In this document: one piece after another, positions 36,423 to 47,084 of the stretch | How positions within the stretch are numbered: the stretch's first letter is position 1 | Layout: each line of letters starts with the position of its first letter | Program-made: the position numbers and the translations under genes | From: an uncultured Bacteroidota bacterium | Lineage (GTDB): Bacteria; Bacteroidota; Bacteroidia; B-17B0; Aurantibacillaceae | Assembly (NCBI GenBank): GCA_903834765.1 | Contig: CAILKE010000030.1 | Span: 1-64,000, forward strand | Direction of reading: 5' to 3' | DNA: 64,000 nucleotides | Notes under the pieces: generated by a model | Told to the model about the DNA's origin: nothing | Seen by the model: only the letters and a program-made list of their open reading frames with translations | The model's database searches: none

Positions 36423-38129
36423 ATGGAAAAAAAATGGAACATACATCAAATCAGTAATACCCAAACTGTTAGCAATCTTCAGGCAGCATTAACTGTTGAT
36501 GAAATCATTGCTAAACTTCTTACATTAAGGGGAATTACTAATTTTGATGAAGCTAAAACATTTTTCCGTCCTTCTTTAGATAAGCTTCATAATCCCTTTG
36601 ACATGAAGGGAATGCAAAAAGCAATTGAACGAATTATTTCTGCGATTGCCAATAAAGAAAAAGTATTAATATTTGGTGATTATGATGTAGATGGAACGAC
36701 TTCCGTTGCATTAGTTTATAGTTTCTTTAAAAAATATATTCCTGAAATACGCTATTACATTCCTGATAGATACATTGAAGGATATGGTATATCTCTTAAA
36801 AGTATTGATTATGCTGCTGATAACAACTACTCATTAATTATCGCCTTAGATTGTGGTATTAAAGCTAATGATAAAATAGATTACGCTAATTCCAAAAATG
36901 TTGATTTTATTATTTGCGACCATCACTTACCTGGTGATGAAATACCCAATGCTGTTGCCGTTTTAGACCCAAAGCAAAAAGATTGCCCCTACCCTTTTAA
37001 AGAATTAGCTGGCTGTGGTATTGGTTTTAAATTAGCGCAAGCTTTTTGCGTAAATCAAGGCATTGATGAACAAGAAGCGTTACAATATTTAGATTTGGTT
37101 GTAACGAGTATTGCCGCAGATATTGTTCCTATTACTGGCGAAAATAGAGTACTCGCTTATTTTGGCCTGAAACAATTAAATGATAATCCTCGGCCAGGCT
37201 TAAAGGCCCTATTAGCGCTTAACAAACAAGATAAAGAACTTGATATCAATACATTGGTGTTTACAATTGCTCCCCGTATTAATGCTGCCGGGCGCATTGA
37301 ACATGGTTCCAAAGCTGTAGAGTTATTAATTAGTGATACAGATGAAGCTACTGAGTTTTCTAAAAAAATAAATGAAACCAATAATCATCGTCGCGATATT
37401 GATATTAGCATTACCGACGAAGCATTTGAAACATTGGAACTCAATCCTATAACACCTTTCAAAAAGTCAACGGTATTATTTAATCCTTCATGGCATAAAG
37501 GCGTTGTAGGTATTGTGGCTTCACGTATGATCGAAAAATATTATAAGCCAACTATCATCCTCACTGAGTCCAATGGCTTTGCAACGGGCTCAGCCCGCAG
37601 TGTAAAAGATTTTGACGTGTATACGGCTATCGAAAACTGTAGTCATTTATTAGAGCAATTTGGCGGACATAAATTTGCAGCTGGTTTAACATTAAAAACA
37701 GAAAACGTGAAAGCATTTACGGAAGCTTTTGAAAATGAGGTTTCACGAACTATTAAGCCCGAAATGTTATTGCCTGTTGTAGAAGTAGATTTGGAAATTG
37801 CACTTGATGACATTAACGAAAAGTTAATTCGCATTTTAAATCAATTTGCACCGCATGGACCACATAACATGACTCCTGTATTTTGCAGCCGAGGCGTATT
37901 AGACACAGGCTTTGCTAAAGTGGTTGGCACCAATCATTTGAAATTAGAATTATTCCAATCAAATTCGAAACTAACTAAAATAGAAGCCATAGCCTTTGGA
38001 AAGGGTGATTTTTTAAATTTCTTTAAACGCAATATTCCTGTTGATATCGTATATAAAATAAAAGAAAATGAATTTAGAGGCAAAATATCCATACAACTGA
38101 TTGTAGAAGAAATTAAAGCCTCTGCTTAA
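36423..38129 (+). CDS. recJ: Single-stranded-DNA-specific exonuclease RecJ
   Basis: RecJ degrades single-stranded DNA 5' to 3' in recombination and repair. The 568-residue protein has the DHH-phosphoesterase motifs FGDYDVDGTTS (near 81-91), ALDCGI, CDHHLPGD (the DHH motif near 165) and AGCGIGFKLA, followed by the DHHA1 part with GFATGSARSV and LEQFGGHKFAAGL, and a C-terminal OB-like domain. Length and motifs are normal. It follows yebC and is terminated by an imperfect hairpin. Confidence 0.95.
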   Translation: MEKKWNIHQISNTQTVSNLQAALTVDEIIAKLLTLRGITNFDEAKTFFRPSLDKLHNPFDMKGMQKAIERIISAIANKEKVLIFGDYDVDGTTSVALVYSFFKKYIPEIRYYIPDRYIEGYGISLKSIDYAADNNYSLIIALDCGIKANDKIDYANSKNVDFIICDHHLPGDEIPNAVAVLDPKQKDCPYPFKELAGCGIGFKLAQAFCVNQGIDEQEALQYLDLVVTSIAADIVPITGENRVLAYFGLKQLNDNPRPGLKALLALNKQDKELDINTLVFTIAPRINAAGRIEHGSKAVELLISDTDEATEFSKKINETNNHRRDIDISITDEAFETLELNPITPFKKSTVLFNPSWHKGVVGIVASRMIEKYYKPTIILTESNGFATGSARSVKDFDVYTAIENCSHLLEQFGGHKFAAGLTLKTENVKAFTEAFENEVSRTIKPEMLLPVVEVDLEIALDDINEKLIRILNQFAPHGPHNMTPVFCSRGVLDTGFAKVVGTNHLKLELFQSNSKLTKIEAIAFGKGDFLNFFKRNIPVDIVYKIKENEFRGKISIQLIVEEIKASA

Positions 38130-38158
38130 TATTTTTATTTTAAATAAATAATAATACA

Positions 38159-38190
38159 AAATCCTCATATAGAAGTATACGAGGCTTTTT
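38159..38190 (+). terminator. Imperfect hairpin terminator downstream of recJ
   Basis: CCTCATATA and TATACGAGG pair with one mismatch around a GAAG loop and are followed by a T-run. The remaining bases to 38364 are AT-rich and show no other structure. Confidence 0.6.
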
Positions 38191-38364
38191 AAGAATTTCA
38201 ATAGTGTGTATTTTCCAAAAAGCAAAATGAACACCTATGCTAATTTCAATACTACTAAAGCTGGTATGTATTGTTTTAACTTAATAATTGCTATTTCTTA
38301 GCGAAATTTAAAAGTTGAAAGTATAGGATGCTGTCTTAAAACAAAAAGATAATCTCAGAAAAAA

Positions 38365-39111
38365 CTAAGAAACATGTTGTCCACCATTAATGCTATAATT
38401 AGCGCCTGTTATAAAACTCGATTCTTCACTTGCTAAAAAAGATACGAGATGAGCTACCTCGTTTGTACCGCCTAATCGTCCCATTGGAACTTGCGCTACA
38501 ATTTGTGCCAATACTTTTTCTGGAACTGCCATTACCATATCAGTTCCTATATAACCGGGAGAAATTGTATTAACTGTTATACCATATTTAGCCACTTCCA
38601 TCGCCAAAGATTTAGTGAAACCATGCATACCTGCTTTAGCAGCTGAATAATTAGTTTGTCCAAATTGTCCTCTTTGACCATTAACAGAAGAAATTTGAAT
38701 GATACGTCCAAATTTCCGATCTATCATGCCTTGTAAAACCTGGCGCGTACAATTAAATACAGAATTCAAATTGGTATTAACAACTGCGTGCCAATCTTCA
38801 GGCTTCATATTAATTAAGCGTCCATCGCGTGTGATACCAGCATTATTAACAAGCACATCAATATTGCCGATTTTTTCTTCAATTTCAGCAATCATTTTAC
38901 CTGCACTCTCAAAATTACTGACATCTCCAAAAAATAATTCAATATGCAACCCTTCCTCATTCAAATTCTGCATCCAAACATCCGCTTTTTCCTTGGTATG
39001 ATAATTACCAACAACTCTATATCCATCGCTGTGTAATTTTTTACACATTGCTGTTCCTAAACCTCCTGTTGCTCCTGTTACTAATACAACACGCTTATTT
39101 GACTTGTCCAT
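38365..39111 (-). CDS. phaB: Acetoacetyl-CoA reductase-like SDR (PhaB type)
   Basis: The 248-residue short-chain dehydrogenase has the NADPH motif VTGATGGLG (residues 11-19), NNAGITRDG, and the catalytic S141/S142, Y155 and K159. The SVNGQRGQFGQTNYSAAKAGMHGFT stretch and the C-terminal SINGGQHV are features of PhaB rather than FabG. It reduces acetoacetyl-CoA to (R)-3-hydroxybutyryl-CoA. A PhaJ-like hydratase lies directly upstream. No PHA synthase is in the window. A FabG-like role cannot be excluded. Confidence 0.82.
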   Translation of the reverse strand: MDKSNKRVVLVTGATGGLGTAMCKKLHSDGYRVVGNYHTKEKADVWMQNLNEEGLHIELFFGDVSNFESAGKMIAEIEEKIGNIDVLVNNAGITRDGRLINMKPEDWHAVVNTNLNSVFNCTRQVLQGMIDRKFGRIIQISSVNGQRGQFGQTNYSAAKAGMHGFTKSLAMEVAKYGITVNTISPGYIGTDMVMAVPEKVLAQIVAQVPMGRLGGTNEVAHLVSFLASEESSFITGANYSINGGQHVS

Positions 39112-39147
39112 ATAATATTGGGTTATTTGTTTTTAATAAATTAAAAT

Positions 39148-39552
39148 TTATATTTTTTCTGTATTCATAATTGTTGCTTCACCGTTGGTACAGGTTTTTC
39201 CTGTTACTTTATCATTAATAACTGTTTCAATAATGGCACGATGCTTTTCTGCATTTACTTCTTTTACAGTAAATACAGCTACATAGTCAACATCAACAGA
39301 CATTGGTCTTAAAAAATTTAAGGATTGATTTAAATAAATTGTTCCTTCGCCTGGAAACAATACGCCAAACACTTTACTAAACAAAGCTGCTCCAAGCATA
39401 CCATGCATTATTGGTTTTTTAAATATCGTTTTAGCAGCGAATTCGGCATCTGTATGAACAGGATTTTTATCGCCAGTTACTTCTGCAAAACGGTTTACTT
39501 CTTCTTGAGTAAATTTAAAATCATGAGAATAGGTTTGTCCAACTTGTATCAT
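39148..39552 (-). CDS. MaoC-family (R)-specific enoyl-CoA hydratase (PhaJ-like)
   Basis: The 134-residue protein starts at ATG 39552 (MIQVGQTYSHDF); an ATG at 39612 would add 20 unconserved residues. The hydratase-2 motif with catalytic Asp and His is in TGDKNPVHTDAEFA, followed by MHGMLGAALFSKV. It hydrates trans-2-enoyl-CoA to (R)-3-hydroxyacyl-CoA. It lies 36 bp upstream of the PhaB-like gene on the same strand, making a two-gene unit that links crotonyl-CoA and acetoacetyl-CoA through the R isomer. Confidence 0.85.
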   Translation of the reverse strand: MIQVGQTYSHDFKFTQEEVNRFAEVTGDKNPVHTDAEFAAKTIFKKPIMHGMLGAALFSKVFGVLFPGEGTIYLNQSLNFLRPMSVDVDYVAVFTVKEVNAEKHRAIIETVINDKVTGKTCTNGEATIMNTEKI

Positions 39553-39655
39553 AAATATCGTTTTTTTGTAAAAATGAATAATATATTTGACATTGTCAAT
39601 AGAGTATTTCACTAAATAAAATTTACTGAAAATTCAATTAACTAAATACTACTTC

Positions 39656-42600
39656 CTACTGTAAGTTAAACCTTAAACTGAAACCAGCATTGGTATTGGC
39701 TGTAGGGAATGAACTCGTTGTTTGTGGAGTTGTTTTAACCCAATCGTAAAACAAACGTAAATTAATATTTGGGGTTAATTGATAATCTATAGCCGTTTTT
39801 AAAGAAATAATATCCTGTCCCGCTGTTGGCGTGCTATATTCATCAATGATTCTTCGGATGATGGTTGCATTCCTTCGATACGATAAATCCATTTTAAAAT
39901 TTAGATCACTTTCTAATGGTTTACCTTTAATCGTTATAGCTTTAATTTTTAATTTAGGGTAACGATAGCCAATACCGATTACATATTCCTGGCCTTTTGT
40001 TTCAATAATTTGCGGACCTGTTATATTTAAATTAACGGTTTTATCTTTTTTAATTTCGAAGTTGGCACTTAATCCTGGTTTATTAAATTTAAAATCAAAT
40101 TTCAATAATGGGCTAAAACCTTCGCTAATAGTAGCTCCGCTGATTGCATAACGAGGATTAAAATTAGCTGTTTGTTGTATACCTCCAACTACGGAATTTT
40201 GAACAGGTACACGTGTTCCTTGGCCTTCAACAAACAAAAGGTTATTACTATAACCACCAACAGTATATGTCGAGCGATATGCATGACGAATCGTAATTGA
40301 TGAAAACCATTTCTTCATTATTTTCAATTTACCTAATCCATCCCAACTAACTGTCCAGTTTGGCATTGGTATGCCATTAAACATTTGGTCTGTGCCAACG
40401 CCTTTTAATTTTGATCCAGTGTAAGTTTTATAAAATGCCCCTAATAATACATCTTGTTGTGTATTGCCATATCCATCCCAATAAGGCTTTGGATTACCAT
40501 CCTTATCAATACCTGGCAATTGATTAGTCCCCGCTAAGTTAGCAAGCTCTTGGGCTACATTATCTCTATTTGCAAGGAATTCATCAAATAAAGTAGATGC
40601 CCCTGTTATATTGTTTTTATCGGTAAACGATTTTGCTAAACTAAATACACTAATACTGTAATTACCAGTATTAGTAGGTGTTTCGAAACGATAATGGTTA
40701 TTCTCGGCTGAACTAGTTAATGATGTGTCGTATCTAATAAAAGATGATTGATTATAACTATGCGTTCTTGTTCCATTAAATTCAATTTTTAAACTTCCAT
40801 GTGGTTCTACATTGGCGCGGTAGTTTATTGTAGTTGCTTGTGTTTGCGTGTAAGGTAAAGTTTGATTTGTGTTTTTAACTAACCAATTATTATTGATTGA
40901 TTGATTGACAATATTATCATTCAAACCACTCACAAAACCAATTCCAGGAGCCATACCCTGAGCATCATCCATTCCTAAATACCTTGAGCTTGGAGTAAAT
41001 CCAGGTAAGCCTGTTCCGTTCGTTTGATTATAAGTAAAAGAAACTTGTTTAAGCATCATGATTGCTCTCGCTAAAAAACCACCTAAATCAATACTTGATT
41101 TTTTAGTACTGTCATTTTTAGCTGGGCTCGTTGGATTTTTAGAATCTTTGCCTGAACCAGGTTTATCTTTCGGAGATACACCATTATTCACTTTTTTGAA
41201 GTAAGGAATTTTGTTATACAATGTTGTCATATTTAATGAGCCCGTTAAACTTTTACTATTTGTATTTTGTATGGTATTTCCAATATACTCTTGCGCAAAA
41301 GGCCGACGAGTCCATGTATAGGTAGCACTATATTTAGCAGACATATTCATGAAATCGAAAATCGGAATTTTATTAATAGGAATTTGGTAATTCAAATTAG
41401 CCGAATGCCTGTAACTGGTAGTAGTACCTAGGCCAATTAAATTTCGATTAATAGAATCTCGTTGTTCTTGAGTTTCAATTTTACCTCTTGGCTCTATAAT
41501 ACGAGCATCGTTATTAGCTGTGAAATCAAATTTTAAATTCTTAGTGAAACTCCATTGTAAATCATAATTTCGGGTCATCATGTAAGTTTTATTGAACTGC
41601 GCTTGCGTAAAGTTTTCGCTACTGCCTGTATAAAAAGAAGTAATATCTCTATTCAATAATTCACTATAACTTCGATTAACATCCATGTTAAATCCTAACT
41701 TACTTGGTAGTGGCATGATATTAAAATCTTTAATCAACGCCATCCATTTATTATTTAAAAATTTAGAGGTTGTTTTTTTAAATGGTGTCCATGCTTTTGC
41801 GGTTGGGGCATAATTATATGACAAGGAGCCCCTGTAAGTTTTAATAATGCTATGGTCAATATTCGTACTACGTCTTGATATTTCATTATAAGCATATGTT
41901 ACGGAAATATTTGATACATCCCAAGGCATAGGTTTTTTTCCTTCCTTTTTAAAACCATCAATACGAACATTCGAAAAATTAAAGCCCGTTCTTGTAGTTA
42001 CATCTTGCGACCAATCTTTTATTTTTGTTTTTAATTCAGCGCTAATATTATCGTTATTAATTTTAATATCAGGATCTAATGGACTAAACTGAGGCGTAAT
42101 TTTAGTTTGACCATAGGCATAATAAAACGGTAAATTTATTTTCCACTTAGTCGGAAAAAATTTTCCTAACTGGAAGGTAGATGTATAGTCCCACTGAAAA
42201 TTAGTTTCTCTGTTTCGCTCAGATATTTTCTTTTCGACTCCTCCAAAAAATGGTTTACTATAAGTTGCAGCTATAGATACTTGTCCTAAATCGGCTAATT
42301 TAGCTTGCAAACGACCAGTTGTAGCCCAGCCTCCCTCATTAGTAAAATCAGTTAAGCGCAATTCATTCACCCAAACTTCAACACATTTAGGAACTCCGCC
42401 ATTATCCTTTGGATTTCTAATACCTATCATTAAACTCCTAACCGTCGAAAGATTCGGATTTCCAAGAACGGTAATTGTGTTACCACCATCCGAAACATGA
42501 TAAGGTTTTGCAAAGGCTGCTAAATCAATCGCTTCATTTGGTCCATTTCTTGATAATTTTGCATTGGTTAATTTTTCAAAATCAATGGCGAACTCATTGT

Positions 42601-45600
42601 CTGATGGCCAAACAATAGATTTGGAAGCATCTGAATTTGGATCATAATAACCAGGGGCCGTTAATTTCACAGGAATTTCATATTCATAATAGTTATTATT
42701 GAAGTCAGAACCTAAACGCACAAATACTGTTACATCACCATCATTTAATGGATCGATGCCATATTTTTCAGCATGCATAAACAATTTCAATTTTTTAAAT
42801 GAACGTACATCTAACTCAACGTTTTTAGTAATAGCGCGACTATCACCATCTTTTAAATTACATGTTTTTAAAGATAAGGCTTGTTCATTTAACAATACCA
42901 AATTGGTAGTTTGTACATTTTGTTGCTGATTGATACCTGGCGGAATCACATAATTAATTGGAGTTTTAGATCCATTCTCCTGTAAACTAACACCTGATAC
43001 ATCAAAGCTTGTGGTGTTATCATCATTAGCAATATATTCTCCTGGTTTTTGTAAATCAAAGGCATAACGTCTCCAATCACTTCGCACAAGCTCTAAACGC
43101 GCTAAACGACATACGACAGGTTTATCAAATCCTTTCATAAATACACGCATAAAACGGATGGAGTTAAATCCTTCTATAGAACCTACTGATGTTTCAAAAT
43201 CAGCAACAGGAATTTTAAATTGATACCATTTTACGGTTCTTGCTGTTCCTCCTGCTGGAGGTGTTGATGTTCCATCTGATACGTTAACAATATAGTTTTT
43301 ACCAACCATATTGGGGTTAATATCATTTGGAGAAACTTTAACGTGATATTGATAGTAATTTTCAGTTTCACTCAAGGTATTATCTTTATTGATATCCTCA
43401 ATATTAGGTAAAGTACTTGATGAACTTGGAATACCTGCATCGGGATATTGATCTGGCGTTGGCGAGTTTCCTTCCGGATTATTATATTTTTTGTATCGTA
43501 TTAACGTATTAGCCTGACTTTCAGTTAACGCATCATAATCCGTTCCTCTATGAAAATGGTATTTGTCGGTACTTGGATCGTCTATAGCAGCTTGTATATC
43601 AGGAGTGAGAGAATAAGATTGTATGGCATTATAAAAAGGAGCAAATTTCCTTACCTCAGCTGAATCCGTTAAACCATCATAACCTACATCTTGATATGGC
43701 CTATCGCTATTTAGATTAACAAAAGAGTTTGAGATAGGGGTTGGTAAAGGAACTTTAGCTAAGTTAGATTCGGTAAACGTTAAATTTGGATTTGAAGGCG
43801 ACGGTAAGCCATTTTCATAACTCATTTTACCATCCTTTAAAATGTCTTCACTAATATTACCTAAGTTAAAATATAAATCTCCACTTGGGAAACTTGTAGA
43901 ACTCATATCAGGATAAGTTGTATTATTATAATCGCTATTAAATGGATCCATCATCCAAAACTGCACATACTCTACATTTGCCGATTGAAAATCATTTGTT
44001 TCAATTCTACGCATAATACCACCCCAACGTGAAGAAGGATCAATTAAGCGCCCCGTTTGTGCACCACTCGTAATAATACCTTTCGATACATTGGTTGGTA
44101 AAATATCGTAATTGTAAGGTCCTCTTTCTCCAGGATAAAAAGCTAAATCTAATACCGATAACACAACAGGCTGACCGTTAGCTGGTGTTTTACTCGGGAA
44201 CAATTCAGTTTCCAATACCTGCCGCATAAAGTTATTTGAACAAGAAACAGCTGTCGTAATATTATTAGGCTTAGTGGATGTATTCGTAGACCCATAATAT
44301 AAAGGATCAATCGTATACCAGTTAAATTGCGCACGATTGATTCCCGCTTTGATATCATTATTGTATACAGACTCTGGAAATAATGATGGTTGTCCTTGAG
44401 GGACGCTGGCCAAGCTCCAAGCAGAAGGACTTTTTAAATCAATTAACGAAATACTTCCTTCAAAATCATCTACATACGAGTTACCTGATTTGCCAATAGC
44501 ACTAGCATTTCCGGGTAATAACTGTGCAAACTCACCTTGAGTAACAATCGTACTCATTTCCTTGGTATTGATTAAAGGTATTTTATCAATTAAGCGAGTT
44601 AAGAAAGGTGCATCAGTTCTATAATTATAATCTACACCCCAAATTGTATTTGATACAGGCTCATCTCCAATGTTTACTTTTTGAGTAACCGGTTTTTCAC
44701 TCAAGTGCATTACCGTTCCACCAAAAGTTAAATCTTTATTCACTTTAAAATCTAATCGCGCTCCATACAAACTCTTTTGTTGAACATTAAATAAGGAGTT
44801 ACTCTCTGTAGTTACTTTAATGTTAGCTCCAGAATTTAAAATACTTTCATTAATAATTTTTACTCGACCTAATGTATAATCCACCGTATAATCAACATTT
44901 TCAGTCAATTTTTGTCCATTAGCAGTAACTGCTACAGCACCTTGAGGGATATTTAGAGCGTTCAACGATATCTCTGAACCACCAGAAGATTTATAAGAAC
45001 CTTTAATTTTATATCTATTCTTTTCTGGTAGCTGTAAAGCAACCGTTCGTGTTGAATCATATAACTCCTGAAAAGCATATTTATCTGCAGTTGGGAAATC
45101 TGAAGCAGCAAACTTAGATCGTAAATTATTACCAAATGGTTCTTTAGAAGATAAGTATATACGACCATTTATTGGATTAATAGTATAACCATTTACAAAG
45201 TCATAAACTCCATCAGAATAAGGATCTCCATTAACGCTTAATTTATCCAAGCCCATAACTTGCACTAATAATTTCCCATTTACGCTTCCAAAAGGGATAT
45301 AGGGAACGTCAATACCTGTTTCAATATTATTGTAATAGATATCACATTTAAAATCTGCTTGAGTTAAGTTGTAAGCTCCCAATGAATAAACATTTTTCAT
45401 CATCAAATCCCAAGTACTAAAGCGAGGGTTAACAACACTACCACTTCTGAGTAATTTTAAATATAAAGGGCCAGTTGTAAACTGATCGCTGAACTCACCT
45501 ACTTGATAGGTTTTACCATCGTATGTGTATTGATAAGCTACAGCTACCGTTACATCATTATTAATAGATTGATTGATAGATATGAATCCTAGACGATTAT

Positions 45601-47077
45601 TGATGGTAAATTCATTTGCATTTAATTTACGAGCATTAGAGATATACTCATAATCACGCGAAGATTGCATGAACTTCTGATTATCATTACATAAATTTGG
45701 AGCCACCACATTACCTGAAAGTGCTGCATTAATTGCAGAAGCATTAGCGCCAGAGCGTGGAGGCATAATGGCAGTTCCATTTGTTATGGTATCAGTAATA
45801 ATATTGTATAAACTATTAGCACCATTGCGAGGAATTTCACCTGCACTATCAACTATTGCATATTTATTAAGAACTTGACAAGGTTGTCCATTTTGCCAAT
45901 TATAATCCCTTAAATCAAGATTTGTATGTGTTGAATCTTCCCCTAAATCAGCGAAAGCTACAAAGCTTCGGGTTTGATCTGTTGTTCCTGTTTGATTTGT
46001 AATATAAACCTCCGCTTTGGTAATAATGATAGGGGTTGCAGGAACAGGAATGGTTGCCATCCATTCATCATAATGATCTCTAAAATAATGCCCTAAGAAA
46101 TAATGTTTGTTCACCTCATAGTTATCAGCACTTACATTAAAATACATCGTTTGAGCACCGCCTTGCACATTCACCTCTTGTTTTTTGCCTCGTTGTTGAG
46201 AAAACAAAGCTGTTGCAGATAAACGGCCAAATTGCAATTGAGTTTTAACACCAAATAAACTTTGACTACCAGTAATTAAGGTACTATTAAGAGGCATGCT
46301 CACATTACCTGCTTCAATTTTTTTAATGATTTCATCTTCATATCCTGTATACTCTAACTTCATTTGATTTTCCCAATCAAAGGAAGCTTCAGTATTATAG
46401 TTTGTGGAAATTTTTAATTTATCACCAATTTTCCCAATCAAATTTAATTGGATACGCATGTTAAAATCAAAATTCGTAACTTTTTGCTGACGCTGAGGAA
46501 TAGCAGGATTAAGAGTTTTATTAGAGTTTAACGCAAAAATTAATTCGGCCGTACCGGTTGGTTTAATCTCTACGTTATTTCCACCAAAAATTCTGTCAAA
46601 AATTTCACCACCTACTTTCAGCTTTGGCAATAAGCCCTTTTTAGTTGGATTATTAAGGTCTTCAGCCTTTATTTTAGATTTCCAATGATCTTTAACAGCT
46701 TGTTTAAATAACTCATCCTGATATTCCTTAAATTCTACATAGGTTTCAGGGCGATAGTCCATATCACCAATTTTTTGGGTAATATCGTAATTGCCTGTTT
46801 GGGGGTTATAGTTTGTCTCAGTTTTGATATTAGATGGATTACTAAGATATAACCCGCTTTTATCATCGTAATTTGGTTGAGATCCATTGTTATCATTAAA
46901 CTTATAAGGAAGTTGATCTTTTGTAACAATGGGAGTATCAGGTGGCAGATTTGGGATATTATAAAAATAATGCGGTTTGCTTAATGGTGCGTTTTTGGCT
47001 TTAGAACTTACCACAACGCTCATTAAACCTACAGAGGCAGAACTTACAACCAAGAATTTGATAAAACCTTTTGCCAC
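39656..47077 (-). CDS. sprA: SprA, outer-membrane translocon of the type IX secretion system
   Basis: SprA is the giant beta-barrel through which type IX cargo crosses the outer membrane, and is needed for gliding. The 2473-residue protein starts with a signal peptide (to about residue 27). Motifs include LKVGGEIFDRIFGGNNVEIKP, FNMRIQLNLIGKIGDKL, and a TTSLF-like QSLFGVKTQLQFG region, with long stretches of alternating beta-strands and a C-terminal LRFNLQ. It lies 7 bp from ruvA, a neighbourhood well known in Flavobacteria. The reading frame is intact despite the length. It is followed by an MaoC gene after 103 bp. Confidence 0.96.
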   Translation of the reverse strand: MAKGFIKFLVVSSASVGLMSVVVSSKAKNAPLSKPHYFYNIPNLPPDTPIVTKDQLPYKFNDNNGSQPNYDDKSGLYLSNPSNIKTETNYNPQTGNYDITQKIGDMDYRPETYVEFKEYQDELFKQAVKDHWKSKIKAEDLNNPTKKGLLPKLKVGGEIFDRIFGGNNVEIKPTGTAELIFALNSNKTLNPAIPQRQQKVTNFDFNMRIQLNLIGKIGDKLKISTNYNTEASFDWENQMKLEYTGYEDEIIKKIEAGNVSMPLNSTLITGSQSLFGVKTQLQFGRLSATALFSQQRGKKQEVNVQGGAQTMYFNVSADNYEVNKHYFLGHYFRDHYDEWMATIPVPATPIIITKAEVYITNQTGTTDQTRSFVAFADLGEDSTHTNLDLRDYNWQNGQPCQVLNKYAIVDSAGEIPRNGANSLYNIITDTITNGTAIMPPRSGANASAINAALSGNVVAPNLCNDNQKFMQSSRDYEYISNARKLNANEFTINNRLGFISINQSINNDVTVAVAYQYTYDGKTYQVGEFSDQFTTGPLYLKLLRSGSVVNPRFSTWDLMMKNVYSLGAYNLTQADFKCDIYYNNIETGIDVPYIPFGSVNGKLLVQVMGLDKLSVNGDPYSDGVYDFVNGYTINPINGRIYLSSKEPFGNNLRSKFAASDFPTADKYAFQELYDSTRTVALQLPEKNRYKIKGSYKSSGGSEISLNALNIPQGAVAVTANGQKLTENVDYTVDYTLGRVKIINESILNSGANIKVTTESNSLFNVQQKSLYGARLDFKVNKDLTFGGTVMHLSEKPVTQKVNIGDEPVSNTIWGVDYNYRTDAPFLTRLIDKIPLINTKEMSTIVTQGEFAQLLPGNASAIGKSGNSYVDDFEGSISLIDLKSPSAWSLASVPQGQPSLFPESVYNNDIKAGINRAQFNWYTIDPLYYGSTNTSTKPNNITTAVSCSNNFMRQVLETELFPSKTPANGQPVVLSVLDLAFYPGERGPYNYDILPTNVSKGIITSGAQTGRLIDPSSRWGGIMRRIETNDFQSANVEYVQFWMMDPFNSDYNNTTYPDMSSTSFPSGDLYFNLGNISEDILKDGKMSYENGLPSPSNPNLTFTESNLAKVPLPTPISNSFVNLNSDRPYQDVGYDGLTDSAEVRKFAPFYNAIQSYSLTPDIQAAIDDPSTDKYHFHRGTDYDALTESQANTLIRYKKYNNPEGNSPTPDQYPDAGIPSSSSTLPNIEDINKDNTLSETENYYQYHVKVSPNDINPNMVGKNYIVNVSDGTSTPPAGGTARTVKWYQFKIPVADFETSVGSIEGFNSIRFMRVFMKGFDKPVVCRLARLELVRSDWRRYAFDLQKPGEYIANDDNTTSFDVSGVSLQENGSKTPINYVIPPGINQQQNVQTTNLVLLNEQALSLKTCNLKDGDSRAITKNVELDVRSFKKLKLFMHAEKYGIDPLNDGDVTVFVRLGSDFNNNYYEYEIPVKLTAPGYYDPNSDASKSIVWPSDNEFAIDFEKLTNAKLSRNGPNEAIDLAAFAKPYHVSDGGNTITVLGNPNLSTVRSLMIGIRNPKDNGGVPKCVEVWVNELRLTDFTNEGGWATTGRLQAKLADLGQVSIAATYSKPFFGGVEKKISERNRETNFQWDYTSTFQLGKFFPTKWKINLPFYYAYGQTKITPQFSPLDPDIKINNDNISAELKTKIKDWSQDVTTRTGFNFSNVRIDGFKKEGKKPMPWDVSNISVTYAYNEISRRSTNIDHSIIKTYRGSLSYNYAPTAKAWTPFKKTTSKFLNNKWMALIKDFNIMPLPSKLGFNMDVNRSYSELLNRDITSFYTGSSENFTQAQFNKTYMMTRNYDLQWSFTKNLKFDFTANNDARIIEPRGKIETQEQRDSINRNLIGLGTTTSYRHSANLNYQIPINKIPIFDFMNMSAKYSATYTWTRRPFAQEYIGNTIQNTNSKSLTGSLNMTTLYNKIPYFKKVNNGVSPKDKPGSGKDSKNPTSPAKNDSTKKSSIDLGGFLARAIMMLKQVSFTYNQTNGTGLPGFTPSSRYLGMDDAQGMAPGIGFVSGLNDNIVNQSINNNWLVKNTNQTLPYTQTQATTINYRANVEPHGSLKIEFNGTRTHSYNQSSFIRYDTSLTSSAENNHYRFETPTNTGNYSISVFSLAKSFTDKNNITGASTLFDEFLANRDNVAQELANLAGTNQLPGIDKDGNPKPYWDGYGNTQQDVLLGAFYKTYTGSKLKGVGTDQMFNGIPMPNWTVSWDGLGKLKIMKKWFSSITIRHAYRSTYTVGGYSNNLLFVEGQGTRVPVQNSVVGGIQQTANFNPRYAISGATISEGFSPLLKFDFKFNKPGLSANFEIKKDKTVNLNITGPQIIETKGQEYVIGIGYRYPKLKIKAITIKGKPLESDLNFKMDLSYRRNATIIRRIIDEYSTPTAGQDIISLKTAIDYQLTPNINLRLFYDWVKTTPQTTSSFPTANTNAGFSLRFNLQ

Positions 47078-47084
47078 CTATTAA

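Noticed and set aside
38013-38234. A 73-residue minus-strand frame over the recJ end and terminator
   Set aside because: Its composition reflects AT-rich DNA, and it crosses the recJ terminator hairpin.
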